This document shows positions 1 to 11,519 of a DNA stretch of 42,798 nucleotides, in pieces. Source of the stretch: Stentor roeselii (lineage: Eukaryota > Ciliophora > Heterotrichea > Heterotrichida > Stentoridae); assembly GCA_006503475.1 (NCBI GenBank), contig RSEH01000339.1, forward strand, positions 1 to 42,798, in the 5' to 3' direction. Within the stretch, counting starts at the first letter, position 1; the number at the start of each line of letters is the position of its first letter. The notes below the pieces were generated by a model. The model worked only from the letters and a program-made list of their open reading frames with translations, was not told where the DNA came from and ran no database searches. A program made the position numbers and the translations under genes.

Positions 1-2
1 GT

Positions 3-1328
3 GGATATTGCCATCACGGTAATGTTTTATTCCCAGTTTGGCATAGAGCTTATCTTCAAGTTCTGGAAAACGCATTGCAAAGTGTGGTGCCGACAGCTCA
101 TATGGCATATTGGGATGAACTTGATGGTAAAGGTGTTCCTCAAATTTTTACATTAGAAAAATTTAGGTTCTCTGATGGAAGAGAAATAAATAATCCACTC
201 AAATCATTTACTTTGCCTTTGCCTTTGAATGACTTTCCAAGGGAGACTAACTATATTAAGCCTAAAGGGTATACTACTGTGAGGTATCCCTTGTCTGGAC
301 TTGTAGGCACTGAAGAAGATAGAGAAAGAACGGAGATTCATAATGCTCAATTTCCTCCACCCAAAGATACGATTGCGTTACAAGAGAATGTTAAAAAATG
401 GCAAGCTGGTCCACCGCCTTCAATACCTCCAAGAGGAGTAGACGGTATCATGACGAAGATAGAAAAATGTTTAAAAGCTCCAAACTACACTGTATTTTCC
501 AACAACACCTCTGCAAATGCTTACAACTTATCACGCAGAATGGATGAAAATGAAGAAACAATAGTTCCAATAGAAAGTCCCCACGATGATATGCATCTAG
601 CCGTAGGAGGTTTTGACTTCCCTGATTTTCAAGCCGGTATATTACCAGGAGCAAATGGAGATATGGGAGAAAACAACACCGCTTCTTTCGACCCCATCTT
701 TCACTTCCATCATTGTTTCATTGACCACATCTTCTGGCAATGGCAAGTCCGGCATAACTCGACTCATTCCATCACAATAGAAAAAAAATACCCAGGCACA
801 AGTGCATTTGACTCACAAGGACCTACCCCAGGGTATAAACCGAATGAAAACTTCAATGAAAACTCTTTACTCTTTCCTTTTGTTTCCATTCATGGACAGC
901 ATTGGAGTGCTAATCAAATGAGCAATATTGAAAATTGGGGATTTAGTTATCAGGAACCTGAAAAAACTACTCTTCGTAGAAATAATCGTGTTGAAGCTTT
1001 TGCGAATGTGCAAAGATTGACAGAGAATTCGGAAAAGTTTGTAATTGACTCGGTTAGTAGAAGGAGAGTTTCGGGGTCTTCGATTTTAGTGGCTTATGCT
1101 TCTCCTAAGTCGAATCCTTCTGAAAAGTACTTGATTGGATATCAGAGCATTTTAAGTAGAATGAATGTTGAAGGATGTGCTAACTGCTTGACTCATGTTG
1201 ATATGTCTTGTGTCTTTCAGCCTTTTAACATTGCTAGGAGTCTTAGTAATGACCTTGAGTTTGAAGTCAAATTAATCACGCATAAAGGAGTTATTGAAGA
1301 AAAAGTTATCAAAGTAGAAGTTTATTAG
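3..1328 (+). CDS. Tyrosinase (polyphenol oxidase), 5'-truncated by window start
   Basis: A binuclear copper oxidase of the tyrosinase family, expected to oxidise phenols such as tyrosine to o-quinones. The frame is open from base 3, so the N-terminus lies outside; 441 residues are visible. The CuA end is at nt 12-50 (YCHHG, then FPVWHR), where C-x-H matches the Cys-His thioether arrangement of fungal tyrosinases. CuB is at nt 580-612 (PHDDMH followed by GG) and nt 690-746 (FDPIFHFHHCFID, then WQ). TVRYP at about nt 280 and NPLKSF at about nt 196 also resemble ascomycete-type enzymes. The C-terminal third (from nt 750) has a Cys cluster (CANC...C) and resembles the C-terminal region of eukaryotic tyrosinases. 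Stop is TAG. The first His of CuA is upstream of the window. Substrate is unknown; a link to pigment or protein cross-linking is inference. Converges on the ABC transporter gene. Confidence 0.9.
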   Translation, partial: GYCHHGNVLFPVWHRAYLQVLENALQSVVPTAHMAYWDELDGKGVPQIFTLEKFRFSDGREINNPLKSFTLPLPLNDFPRETNYIKPKGYTTVRYPLSGLVGTEEDRERTEIHNAQFPPPKDTIALQENVKKWQAGPPPSIPPRGVDGIMTKIEKCLKAPNYTVFSNNTSANAYNLSRRMDENEETIVPIESPHDDMHLAVGGFDFPDFQAGILPGANGDMGENNTASFDPIFHFHHCFIDHIFWQWQVRHNSTHSITIEKKYPGTSAFDSQGPTPGYKPNENFNENSLLFPFVSIHGQHWSANQMSNIENWGFSYQEPEKTTLRRNNRVEAFANVQRLTENSEKFVIDSVSRRRVSGSSILVAYASPKSNPSEKYLIGYQSILSRMNVEGCANCLTHVDMSCVFQPFNIARSLSNDLEFEVKLITHKGVIEEKVIKVEVY

Positions 1329-2053
1329 TTAAGGATTAGGAATTAGAGAATTTTTTGGAAGGTTGAGTTTATATTTTGGATTAGTTTTGGAAATTGGTTT
1401 TTTTTTGGTTGTGATTCTGTATAAGATTTTTTCTGAACCTTTGAAAGAGATTAAAGCCATCTCATTTTTTAATTATTAGTTAAACTCTATATCAGTACTC
1501 ATCATAAATAATAATATTAAAGAAAGATATACTTCAGTAACTTCATTGGCAAATTTCCATCATCTAAATTGATGTTTCAATAATTTCTGAATCTGAGTCT
1601 AACCTGATAGCTCTCTATTCATATTGAAATTTTGTGATTCTGGGTGTTCTAATAATTCAATTATCCTTTTAATATCCTATGCAACATCTATCATCGTATC
1701 CTTAAAGCTTGTAGAAAGAATTGAAATCCCTTTATTTTATCATTTTAAATAATTTTAAAGAATTAGCTCAAGCTTAGTCAAAGTCTTGAGAAAGTCCTTA
1801 AAACAGTTGTGAGGTACTTGAAAATTATTGATTATTTAGTATTTGGTTACCTGTTTAATTTCCCTATAGGTATCATTATCGATATAAATAATGTGGTTGA
1901 TTAATTATTATTTTCATAGATATTATAAAATTATCCTTTTTAGAATTATTCACTCAAAGTTTTTGAATACCCAATCAAAAAAACCTAACCTAAAAAAATT
2001 TTCAAAATATCTCCTCTAAAACCTTAAACAATAAAACCAACTACCAATCTTAA
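1329..2053. other. Intergenic, convergent gene ends
   Basis: 725 bp, AT-rich, between the 3' ends of the tyrosinase and ABC transporter genes. Both stops are followed directly by TTAAG (TAGTTAAG on each strand). I see no RNA gene, repeat or reading frame of note; it should hold two 3' UTRs. Confidence 0.6.
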
Positions 2054-5000
2054 CTAATCTCTACAAAAATGTTCTTTTTTCAATCCAGCAGTCACAGCTA
2101 ATTTCCTAAAAACTCCATAATTTCTCTCAAAGAGGCAAGCAGGTGTATCAAATTCAACACAATTTCCAGAATCCATGACAATAATCCTATCACTATCAGC
2201 AGCAGTTAAAATCCGATGAGCAATAACAATTAAAGTCGATTCCTCAAACTGACTTTTCATAATTTTCTGAACAAAAACATCAGTTTTCAAATCAATATTC
2301 GAAGTAGCTTCATCAAGTAAAACAATTTTATTTCTCTTTAAAATAGCTCTTGCAATACAAACAAGTTGTTTTTGCCCAGCAGAAAGTTTGACCCCTTCAC
2401 TTCCCATCAAAGATTCAATTCCATGAACCGAGTTCAAGAAAATTCCATTTAACTTGACCATTTCCAAGACATTCCAAATCTGGTCATCAGTGAAAAGTCT
2501 TAAAGGGTCGAGATTATCTCTTAAAGAAGTTGAAAATAAAACTGAACTTTGAGGAATTACTGAAATTTGACTTCTCAGGTTATGAAGGCCGAAGAGTTTA
2601 TAATCCTGCCCATCAAGTAAGACAGTCCCTGAAAGAGGTTCAGTAAGTCTGCATAAAACATGCAAAAGTGAAGATTTTCCTGAACCAGTTCTTCCAACGA
2701 TTCCTATTCTTTCTCCTGGGTGGATCTCTAAACTAATACCGTTTAAAACTGTAGGAAGATGAGGCTGGTACTTGAAAAAAACATTTTGAAATTCGATTTT
2801 TCCTGAAGAAATTACGAAATTTTTTAAAGAGGTTACTTTTTCTTGGTCTAAATCGAAGTACTCAAGTAAGTGTTGAGGGGAAAACATCAGAGAATTTAAT
2901 TCGAGAAGATCTTTTGTTGCGATTGACGAGGTGGAAACGATGTTGATTGAAGAGGATAAACTATAAGCAGCCAAGCCAACTTCAATCAAATCGTCAAATT
3001 TTAGGATAAGGATGATATTAATCAAAACAATCACTAATCCGAATATTTCACTGTAAAGTTGAGTAAATCTCATGAAACTTTGATTTGTGATGAAACATCT
3101 GTAATACTCATTTATTTGCTTGAAAAGGTCAGAAAGGACTTTCGGTTCAATATGTTGAGTTCTGATTGTGCAGAGTCCTTCTAAAGCTGAAGAGACATAT
3201 GAAAGAATTGGTGCTTTTGAAACGTACTCTTTTTTTCTAAGCTTTGAAATAATCGAAGACGTGTAATAAAACATCAAAAACAACACACATAAGTAAAAAG
3301 GAATCACAATTGTAATATAAGGAATCGCTATCAACTGGACCACAATCGATCCCCAAAGAAACCCGAGGTAGCTCAAAGAATCAAACAAGTAATAATTAAG
3401 AGGTCCATCACAATTACTTATATCTCTTGAAAACCGATTCAACATCCTGCCACTTGGGTTCTTATCAAAAAAGACACTTTTAGCACTTGCAATACTTCTT
3501 AAAGACTTATCATGAATGCTATGATTACACCTAGTAAAAAACGTCAAAAGGTAAAAAGCAGACCCGGCAAGAGTCAAGTAAAAAGCAAGAGTCCACATTC
3601 CAAGTCCATATAAAAAGTAACCATCACTTTTATCATCAAGCTTCTCTCTATGCGAGCACCAATAAATAAGTTCTTGATACACAACCATCGTCGCTATCAA
3701 CCCTAAAAGTCCAACAACCATGAAAAACCAGTTCCCAAAGCCTTGTTTTAAGTACCTCCAAAGATTCCTAACTTTCAACTTCTCTAAAATTTCCTCTTCA
3801 TCTAAAATTTCCTGACTTCCTGGAAGCCAAAGTTCAGCTTCATCTTCATGGTCCATAAGTGTTTGTTTCAGTTGAATAGAACTTAAAACTTCGTCTTTTT
3901 TTTCTAGTTCTGAAAAATTTCCAAAAAAAGTTTGAGTCCCGTTTTCAATGACGAGGATTTTATCTGCTTTGCTGAGAAACTGCAACTGATGAGTGACGAG
4001 GATGATTATTTTTCCTTCACGTAACTTTGCCAAGATGCATTCTTCGAAAATCTGATTGGCGACTTGAGCATCGACAGCACTTAAAGGGTCATCTAGCAAA
4101 AGAATATCGAAGTCTTTGTAAAGGGCTCTTGCGAGGTTGACCCTTGCCTTTTGTCCTCCACTTAAAGTGATTCCTCTTTCGCCGATCCAGGTTTCATCTC
4201 CAGAGTTAAACTTTTCCAAATCTTTTTCAAGTGCGCAGGACCTGATGACTTGAAGATAATGGTCTTGGATTAGATCTTGGCCCATTAAAATGTTGTCTTT
4301 TACTGAACCGGAGACTATCCAAGGCACTTCACTTGCGTAAGAAAGTTTTCCATTGACAAGCATTTCACCTTCGGATAAGTGAAACTCTTTCTGTAAAGCT
4401 TGAAGAAGAACTGATTTTCCTCCTCCAATTGAACCGATGACCATCAGGAGCTTTCCACGGGATACTTTAAATGAAAGGTTGTAAAGAAGTGATCTGGCTG
4501 ATGTTTCTTCTAACAGGTTTTCAATTGTAGGGAAATTTTTAGAGGTAGAAGGAAAAAGGGTAAAGGATACCTCTTTTAATTGGATTTGGATTTTTGATTC
4601 TGATGGGTTTAGAACTGATGGACATTCAGGAAGTGTTAAAATTCCTGTGATTCTTTTTAACACACCTCTTATGACGAAGAAGGTGTAAATGGCGACGTTG
4701 TTTTGATGGACTATTGAAACATGGGTGCTGATGTAGATGTTTATTATCAGGTAAATTTCTCCTAATGTCAGTGGCTTCTTTAACCATGTTAGGTAAACGT
4801 AAAATGTTACGAAAATGCATAGACAAACGCCACCCATGCTAAAAATAGTCATCAATGATGTCACATATGCTGACTTGTATCTGAAAGTCATCTCTTTACC
4901 TCGAATCTTGCAAATTTTATCTGCCAGGAGGCTTTCCCAGGCGTAATACTTGAAAATCTTGATCCCTTCGATTAGGTTATGGATTAATTTTAGTCTTCTG

Positions 5001-5734
5001 TCAGAGAGCTCATCACATTTTCCCTTGAAGCTGCTTCCGATGCCAGCCAGGAGAAATATGAGAGGAACATGCAAGATGGAAATCCCTATTCCAATCAATC
5101 CCGACTTATCAAAAAAGTAAACAACCAACACACAAGCCACAATGAGAGTAATCGGCGTTCCTATCAAGTACGGACTATAAAGCATCAAATCAAAAAGTTC
5201 AAGATCACCACTGATAAGGTTAAGTATTTTCCCTTCATTTATAACATTTTTGTTAGTCTTTAACACTTTTTCTGAAACCATTTGAGTGATCAAGCATTTA
5301 AGTTTTCCAGTAAGTAACAAAAGCCGATACTCTGCATTTCCTTTCAAAGTTATTGCCACGAATGAAAGTATCATAAGTCCTGCTATCAAAAGGTTTTCTT
5401 TTGTGGAGTCTTTCGAAGGCTCTTGCAAATAATCAATCATTTCTTTCAAAATAACTGCCATGAACAAGCCTTGAATATTGCCAATGATTTGGATCAACGA
5501 TGATGTGAAGAAATCTTTCCAGATCACTTTGAACAGCGCCCTTGCGAATGAAGGCTTTGAAGAATTTAACTCTTTTTTCCAGGCATTCTGAAGATTGATG
5601 AAAGCGTCTTCGAGCTGAAGGTCTTTCGGGATTTCACAAAGTTTTGGCTTTAGTGAATGTCGAAGGTGCCTAAAAAGCCAGGTAAAGAGCAGGTTACTCT
5701 TAATACAATCAGTCTTTATGCTCTCTTCAGCCAT
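2054..5734 (-). CDS. ABC transporter, ABCC/MRP-type, full transporter
   Basis: ATP-driven membrane exporter, 1226 residues, with two membrane domain/ATPase halves. First membrane domain has segments around residues 75-130, 190-232 and 293-340. NBD1 has Walker A GSIGGGKS (about 433), signature LSGGQ (about 525), Walker B ILLLDDPLSAVD (about 545) and H-loop VTHQ. Second membrane domain has segments around 666-690, 708-732, 785-823 and 891-932. NBD2 has GRTGSGKS (about 1011), LSAGQ (about 1118), VLLDEATSNID (about 1141) and IAHR (about 1173). Asp instead of Glu after Walker B of NBD1, with a normal Glu in NBD2, is the usual ABCC asymmetry, so NBD1 is probably a weak ATPase. There is no TMD0, so it resembles short MRPs. 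Substrate cannot be read from sequence. ATG start has A at -3; stop is TAG. No intron visible. Confidence 0.95.
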   Translation of the reverse strand: MAEESIKTDCIKSNLLFTWLFRHLRHSLKPKLCEIPKDLQLEDAFINLQNAWKKELNSSKPSFARALFKVIWKDFFTSSLIQIIGNIQGLFMAVILKEMIDYLQEPSKDSTKENLLIAGLMILSFVAITLKGNAEYRLLLLTGKLKCLITQMVSEKVLKTNKNVINEGKILNLISGDLELFDLMLYSPYLIGTPITLIVACVLVVYFFDKSGLIGIGISILHVPLIFLLAGIGSSFKGKCDELSDRRLKLIHNLIEGIKIFKYYAWESLLADKICKIRGKEMTFRYKSAYVTSLMTIFSMGGVCLCIFVTFYVYLTWLKKPLTLGEIYLIINIYISTHVSIVHQNNVAIYTFFVIRGVLKRITGILTLPECPSVLNPSESKIQIQLKEVSFTLFPSTSKNFPTIENLLEETSARSLLYNLSFKVSRGKLLMVIGSIGGGKSVLLQALQKEFHLSEGEMLVNGKLSYASEVPWIVSGSVKDNILMGQDLIQDHYLQVIRSCALEKDLEKFNSGDETWIGERGITLSGGQKARVNLARALYKDFDILLLDDPLSAVDAQVANQIFEECILAKLREGKIIILVTHQLQFLSKADKILVIENGTQTFFGNFSELEKKDEVLSSIQLKQTLMDHEDEAELWLPGSQEILDEEEILEKLKVRNLWRYLKQGFGNWFFMVVGLLGLIATMVVYQELIYWCSHREKLDDKSDGYFLYGLGMWTLAFYLTLAGSAFYLLTFFTRCNHSIHDKSLRSIASAKSVFFDKNPSGRMLNRFSRDISNCDGPLNYYLFDSLSYLGFLWGSIVVQLIAIPYITIVIPFYLCVLFLMFYYTSSIISKLRKKEYVSKAPILSYVSSALEGLCTIRTQHIEPKVLSDLFKQINEYYRCFITNQSFMRFTQLYSEIFGLVIVLINIILILKFDDLIEVGLAAYSLSSSINIVSTSSIATKDLLELNSLMFSPQHLLEYFDLDQEKVTSLKNFVISSGKIEFQNVFFKYQPHLPTVLNGISLEIHPGERIGIVGRTGSGKSSLLHVLCRLTEPLSGTVLLDGQDYKLFGLHNLRSQISVIPQSSVLFSTSLRDNLDPLRLFTDDQIWNVLEMVKLNGIFLNSVHGIESLMGSEGVKLSAGQKQLVCIARAILKRNKIVLLDEATSNIDLKTDVFVQKIMKSQFEESTLIVIAHRILTAADSDRIIVMDSGNCVEFDTPACLFERNYGVFRKLAVTAGLKKEHFCRD

Positions 5735-6360
5735 TTGTAAATTGTGGCTTGCAATTTCAATTAAAATAGTTGAAAGGGTTGAACTTAATATATGCGGAAA
5801 ATTTCAGGAAAAATTTTTTTTAAAAGTTAGAATAATTAGAGATTGTTTAGATTTTTGAATATTTCTATTTGTTTTAAAGGCCAAATGTCTTCATTTTGAT
5901 TACCCAAGAAGAGTTTCCTATATATTTAAGATTCCCAAATCTAATATAATTGAAAAAAAATGAATTTGAAAAAAGGTTCAAATAATTTTTCCAAAACTCT
6001 AAATATATAATAATAAACACTACATTATTCATTTTATGTTGAATCATAAGTATTAACAGAATTAATTTTAAATATTTGATCTTATAGATGTCCTACACAA
6101 TTTAGTGTATTCAATCAAAACTATATAATTTACATATTTTTTATCTTAAATATGAGAAATTTCAAGTTGCCAAGTTACTTGAGATATAAATCTTTGATGG
6201 CAAAGTAATTCTAAAATAGATATCACAAAAAAATAGATGAGATAAAGAAATAAAAATTGATAATTTTTGAGGTTATTGAATATAGGGATCTATTAAAAAC
6301 GAAAATTCACAATGAAAGAATAAAGAAATAATAAAGACTGAAATCTATATTATCTAAACC
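5735..6360. other. Intergenic, upstream of the ABC transporter gene
   Basis: 626 bp, very AT-rich. It should contain the promoter of the ABC gene (reading leftward) and the 3' end of the WD40 gene. No clear motif, hairpin or RNA gene seen. Confidence 0.5.
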
Positions 6361-8325
6361 CTAACTAATATTGAAAGTGATGCTAAGATCTGATAAAATA
6401 CTATTTGACTTTTCAATAATAAAGTCCTTCCTGTGTGCTATATGTCTCAATCTTTTCAAACTATCCACTTTTTTCGATAACTGGTCATTTTCTGAATGCT
6501 TCAAATTAAATGTTGAATCAATCATTTTCAACATTATATACTTACTGTCATTGCTTTTGAACAAATATATTTCATAAATTCGATAATAATCAATCTTTTT
6601 AAGCTCACTAAGCTCACTATCAAAAATATAAATCCAATGAAATGAATCTGAAAATACAAACTTATTCTTTTTGAATTTTCCCATCATGATTTTCTGATCA
6701 TGATTTATTAATACCTTAGATTCCTTGAAGTTCTTAATTACTGATTTATTATATGCAGAATATGCTATTCTCTCAAAAGTTAAGGAAGCTTTAACATATG
6801 TAATTTCACCATCTGTTATATTATAAACTTTTTTGACTCTTAGCAAATCAGTATCAAGAATTAATATTTTACCAACACAGTTTCCACATAAAATATATGA
6901 TCCACAAAATGCCAAATTATTAATATAATATTTAAATGATCTACTACAAATATTACTCATTGATTTCAGACTATACAACCATACAGTTTGATAACCATAA
7001 ACAATAAGTTCTAGTTTTACAGAAATAGAAATATTTGAATAAGGAAAGCAATTCAATACACTTTCTTTAATAGATTTTTTAGTTTCAATATCATATAAAT
7101 CAATTTTACAGAGATTTCCTGCTATGAATATTTTTTTTTCTAATACTTGAATCGAATGAACCATAACTTGAAAATCAAAAGTTCTTAAAGACACCAAATT
7201 AGACTCACTCCACATTTTAATAGTTTTATCACGAGAAGCAGAAAAAAAATTTCTATTGATTTTACAATAGTCTATAGAATTCACTTGATCTGAATGAGCT
7301 CGTATATGATCAATAAGTCTAAATGTTTCTATATTCACTAATTGAATGAAACCATCGAAATCTCCAACCATCATTATGTGATTTTTTTTTGCATAGCAAC
7401 AACAGCTGATGATAATTGATATTAAATTTTTTGATTTTTTTTTAGAATTTTCGATGTTGAAGTTTGTGATGTTGCCATCACAACTTATAAATAAAATATC
7501 TTCGATTTTTTCTGTAAATTCAGCATACCTGATACCAGATTTCAAGGTAAGTTTAAATATTAGTGATTTTTTTAAGATATTCCAAAGTCTTAGTGTTCTG
7601 TCTTCTGAGCCACTTAAAAAATATAAACTATTTTCTGAAAAGTTCAGGGTTGTAATTGTATCATCATGACCTTTAAAAACAGTTTTAAGTGATTTCTTTT
7701 CTAGATTCCATAAGCAGATTAACTTATCATCTGCACCTGAAAGAACAAACTTTTTTGAAGAGTCAAGTTCAAGTGTTCTTATTATTGAACGATGATATCC
7801 AAGACAATATAATTGTTTTAAAGTTTTTGAACAAAATACACGAATTCGGCCATCATTTCCACCACTTATTAAAATATTTTGATCGTTTGAATGAAGTAAA
7901 ATAGTAAAAGTGCTTGTACAATTTGATAAAAATTTATTGAAACCTGATTTAAAATTCTTTTTTCTAAGTTTAAAGGGTGTTACTAATTTTACTGATTGTT
8001 TGCTAAGTAAGTGATTTATTTGAGTGGTAAAGTTAAAATTCTTTATATTTATATATGTATTTAAGTATCTTTTGTGATAAAATGACTTGATTATAGACAT
8101 TTGACTCAGAAATACAAACATAATATGCTTTTTGTACAAATACAATTTGGATGACTTTATTACATTTAAACGTTGTTTGATTTTTTTGTTGTACTCAATT
8201 ACTTTTGAAATATTTTTGATTTTTGTAATATTGTGAATAGAATTTTTGAAAATATGATCTTTTAAGTCTATTCCCATAATTACTTGACTTTGGCAAGAAC
8301 ATCTATATCTTGATGTATTCGACAT
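6361..8325 (-). CDS. WD40-repeat protein, no other recognised domain
   Basis: 654 residues, strongly enriched in Lys, Ile, Asn and Ser. The first ~140 residues show no recognisable domain. WD40 blades start near residue 143 with GGNDGRIRVF, then GADDKLICLWN and GSEDRTLRLWN, later GDFDGFIQLVN and SRDKTIKMW. Blades towards the C-terminus (to about residue 600) are degenerate but keep the 40-residue rhythm, so one 7-blade propeller plus extra blades is likely. WD40 propellers are protein-interaction scaffolds; no partner or process can be named. There is no kinase or membrane domain, unlike the next two WD40 genes. Base composition is markedly more AT-rich than the ABC or channel genes. Start ATG with A at -3; stop TAG. 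Transcribed divergently from the WD40-pseudokinase gene across a 3.2 kb gap. Confidence 0.85.
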   Translation of the reverse strand: MSNTSRYRCSCQSQVIMGIDLKDHIFKNSIHNITKIKNISKVIEYNKKIKQRLNVIKSSKLYLYKKHIMFVFLSQMSIIKSFYHKRYLNTYINIKNFNFTTQINHLLSKQSVKLVTPFKLRKKNFKSGFNKFLSNCTSTFTILLHSNDQNILISGGNDGRIRVFCSKTLKQLYCLGYHRSIIRTLELDSSKKFVLSGADDKLICLWNLEKKSLKTVFKGHDDTITTLNFSENSLYFLSGSEDRTLRLWNILKKSLIFKLTLKSGIRYAEFTEKIEDILFISCDGNITNFNIENSKKKSKNLISIIISCCCYAKKNHIMMVGDFDGFIQLVNIETFRLIDHIRAHSDQVNSIDYCKINRNFFSASRDKTIKMWSESNLVSLRTFDFQVMVHSIQVLEKKIFIAGNLCKIDLYDIETKKSIKESVLNCFPYSNISISVKLELIVYGYQTVWLYSLKSMSNICSRSFKYYINNLAFCGSYILCGNCVGKILILDTDLLRVKKVYNITDGEITYVKASLTFERIAYSAYNKSVIKNFKESKVLINHDQKIMMGKFKKNKFVFSDSFHWIYIFDSELSELKKIDYYRIYEIYLFKSNDSKYIMLKMIDSTFNLKHSENDQLSKKVDSLKRLRHIAHRKDFIIEKSNSILSDLSITFNIS

Positions 8326-11300
8326 TACTCTTATTGTTTTATATTTAAATAAAAGTAATATCTAAATCTTTTATTTAGATGTCTATCTTTAAAATAATCA
8401 TTATGAGTAAAATATAATTTAACCTTATAAACATTTAGATATTAGTAAAATCGATTGAATCCAATCTTTAAAATGATATTCATAATTTAGTAGGCTATGT
8501 TTGATTGAGTCACCTTTATAAATTTTTTAGATTCAATTGTTACTAGAGTCTAAATTTATAAAATAATTAAGTTTTTATGTATATAACTTAGTTAAACTAT
8601 TTTATGGTAATCAAATTAATCATCACATTAGGCTTGAACCTCTAAATTTTTTATTAGATAGCATCAACATCTAACGAAGCCAGTTGTATATGCATTTCAC
8701 AAGCAACGCTTAATAATTTGAATAATTTATCTAAAATATAAAAGTTCGAAATAGATTTTCGCAATAAGCATTATATTCTTCATCTAGAATCAATTTTCTT
8801 GAAATTTTTATATAGATGCATATGTTTAGGATATAGATCTAAGAAAATATCATATTGTTTGGAGATAAAGTATACTTATTAAGATTTTAAATATTAAGTA
8901 AACTCTATAAAAGACAATTTGTTCTTCATCAACCTAATAAAAATATTCGCATACTATAGATGAATATTATATAAAGGGTATTCTTAATTTAGCAAAACTT
9001 AAAAATTATACATACTCAGAGTTATAGATTCCTTAGAGTGTCAAAGATTATATAGAAAGAGAAATAAATTAACTGTTTTAGATAAATTTATTAATGAAGA
9101 AATATATTCTTAGAGTAAATCTTTTCAGATTTATTAATCTTTAACATATTCTGAAAAATTGAGTTTGAACCTCATTAAGATTTTTTTTTAATTTTTATCA
9201 TCAACTGCATAAAGCTTAGTTATAGTATAAAAATTGACAAAATTTAATATATATCTATGTGAATTCAATAAAATTACTTCTAATTCAAATTAAAATAAGG
9301 ATATTCAATATTTTGATGAAGCTCTAATATTCGAAATAAATTTTTTGTATAATAGAAATGCTTAGTTTAAAATTTTATAAATATTCAAGAGTTTATCATT
9401 AATAAATTAGAGATATATCTTGGGATTATAAGACTTTAACTCCAAGAAGTAGCTAATAAATTTATAGATATCATATTTATACTTTAAAATTATATCATAG
9501 TAAAGGTGAATTGATATATTTGGACCTAATTTGTATCTAATTTTTGTAGACCTAAAATTGTAGGTGATTTATAAAATATATAGACATCATTTGTTATTTA
9601 ATAAAATTTAATTTTTGTAGCATATGTATTGATAAAATTAATGATTTAATATAATTCAGGTAAACCTGATTCTAAATCAAATTATAATTCGATTAAAAAG
9701 AAAACACATATAAATGAGTTTCATGAATTTTCTTGATCTTCGGTGAGATATGTAGAAGTATAATTAGGAAGCATTTCATTACAATTGAGATAAATTCAAT
9801 AAATTTTTATCAATTTCTCAAATTCAATAAATAAGAGTTATTACTTTGATTCAAGCGCATAATTTTAATAGTACTTCAATATTCGAATTGTGTATTAATG
9901 ATAGTTTCTTATTTTTTCTTAAAGTCAATTTCGATAATCCGAAAATTATTTAACTTTTTGTTTCAATTCAGGTCTGTAAATAAAAAACTAAATCAAGAGG
10001 ATAATATATTTAGACTTAAATAAAAAATTATTAAAGAATAAGAAATTAATATCTTGATACAAATTGCGACTTTAACTGAAAGTAGAGATAATTATTATTT
10101 AACTTAAACTTAAAGAAGTCAATTCTTAAAGGAGCTTAGTAAGTTTCAATTGGTAAAAATAGATTTTGTTCCAAATTTAAATAGTTTTCCTTTGGTTCTT
10201 GGAATTCTTTGAAGCTACTTTGAGAAAAATAAAAAACCCAGAATATTGGAAGTTTTGATAATAAGGTGATTTTTTGTTGATATACTATATTTTAACTAAA
10301 TATCACAAACTTGTAACAAACCAAGAGATTTTAATTTTAATTATGATTCTTTGTTACTTTTAGAGTATTTTAATCATTTAATGTAATTTTATGCTGATTT
10401 AAAAGCTTGAATAAGTTCATTTTCAGTCTAAAAAAATAATAAAATATTATAGCTTCGTTTATATAATCTATTGTTTTCATTAGTAATGTATCTTCAAGTT
10501 TTTTCTGTTTGCTCATAGATAATCAACCAATTCCTTTAAGTTATATATGCTATATTTCAGAATAGACTCAAGAGATATATCATAAAAATAAGAGAGACTT
10601 TATAATTATCTAATTGTAAGTATTTTATAATTCCTTCGATAAGTAATAGCAGATGAATTCTTTGATTGATTTCATACTAACTTTGAGTAAACTAAAGATA
10701 TCTGGATATTGTTTCTTTGATGATAGAGTAGTTCCGATTAAAAAACTTACTCTGATATCTCACTCAAAGAAATCTAATTCAGTAATTATTTATTTCGAAT
10801 GTATTCACTAGGCAAATCTTTGTTAAGATCAAAGTTCAAATTTTTGAGAGAAATATATATGATATTATTTAAATATTGAAGAATATTTGTTAAATTTAAA
10901 ACTTCTCAAGTAAGGTTTTGGTTTTTCGCTTAGCTAAGGATATTTTTAAGCACAGAGTCATTATCAGTTGATATAGATTAAAGAAATTCTAATTTTTATA
11001 TTGATTCAATTCTTTATAAAAATTTTATAGACCTAAGCTGACTCCATTTCATTTATTTTATTTTACCAAGTGTTTATTGTAAAATTCTATAAGAAATTAT
11101 CGACATAATATAGGATAAAATATGTAGCTTATCTTATTCTTAATATAATAATCTTAAATATGATTGACCTAAAGAAAATGGTGTTTCTTGTGGGCGAAAT
11201 TATTCAAATTATTAATTGAATATGATTATTCCTAAATCCTTATCTAGTAAATCAAGCTTTTCAATATATCTTTCTTTAGTATAAATAGATCCATGAGTGA

Positions 11301-11519
11301 TTATTCCAAATTGATTATATTTACTATTATTTAATAAAATTGAACTTTGTTAATAAACTATTATCTTATGATTATGTTTTTGTTCTTAAGGTTATTTTCT
11401 TAGGTGTATAAAATTTTTAACTATCGAATATATGATATAAAAGGACTATATATTCATACTAACTATTTTTAAACTTTAAATAATATTTAAACAATTCAGC
11501 TTCAAATCGAAATCTATAA
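8326..11519. other. 3.2 kb gene-free AT-rich region
   Basis: Lies between two divergent WD40 genes and should contain both promoters. No reading frame of useful length on either strand, no tRNA-like fold, no long direct or inverted repeat recognised. The 9-mer TTGAACCTC occurs twice (8634-8642 and 9165-9173) and again at 32005-32013. It is unusually long compared with the 0.6-1.6 kb spacing elsewhere; it could hold a decayed gene or a non-coding RNA, but nothing in the sequence proves either. Confidence 0.4.
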
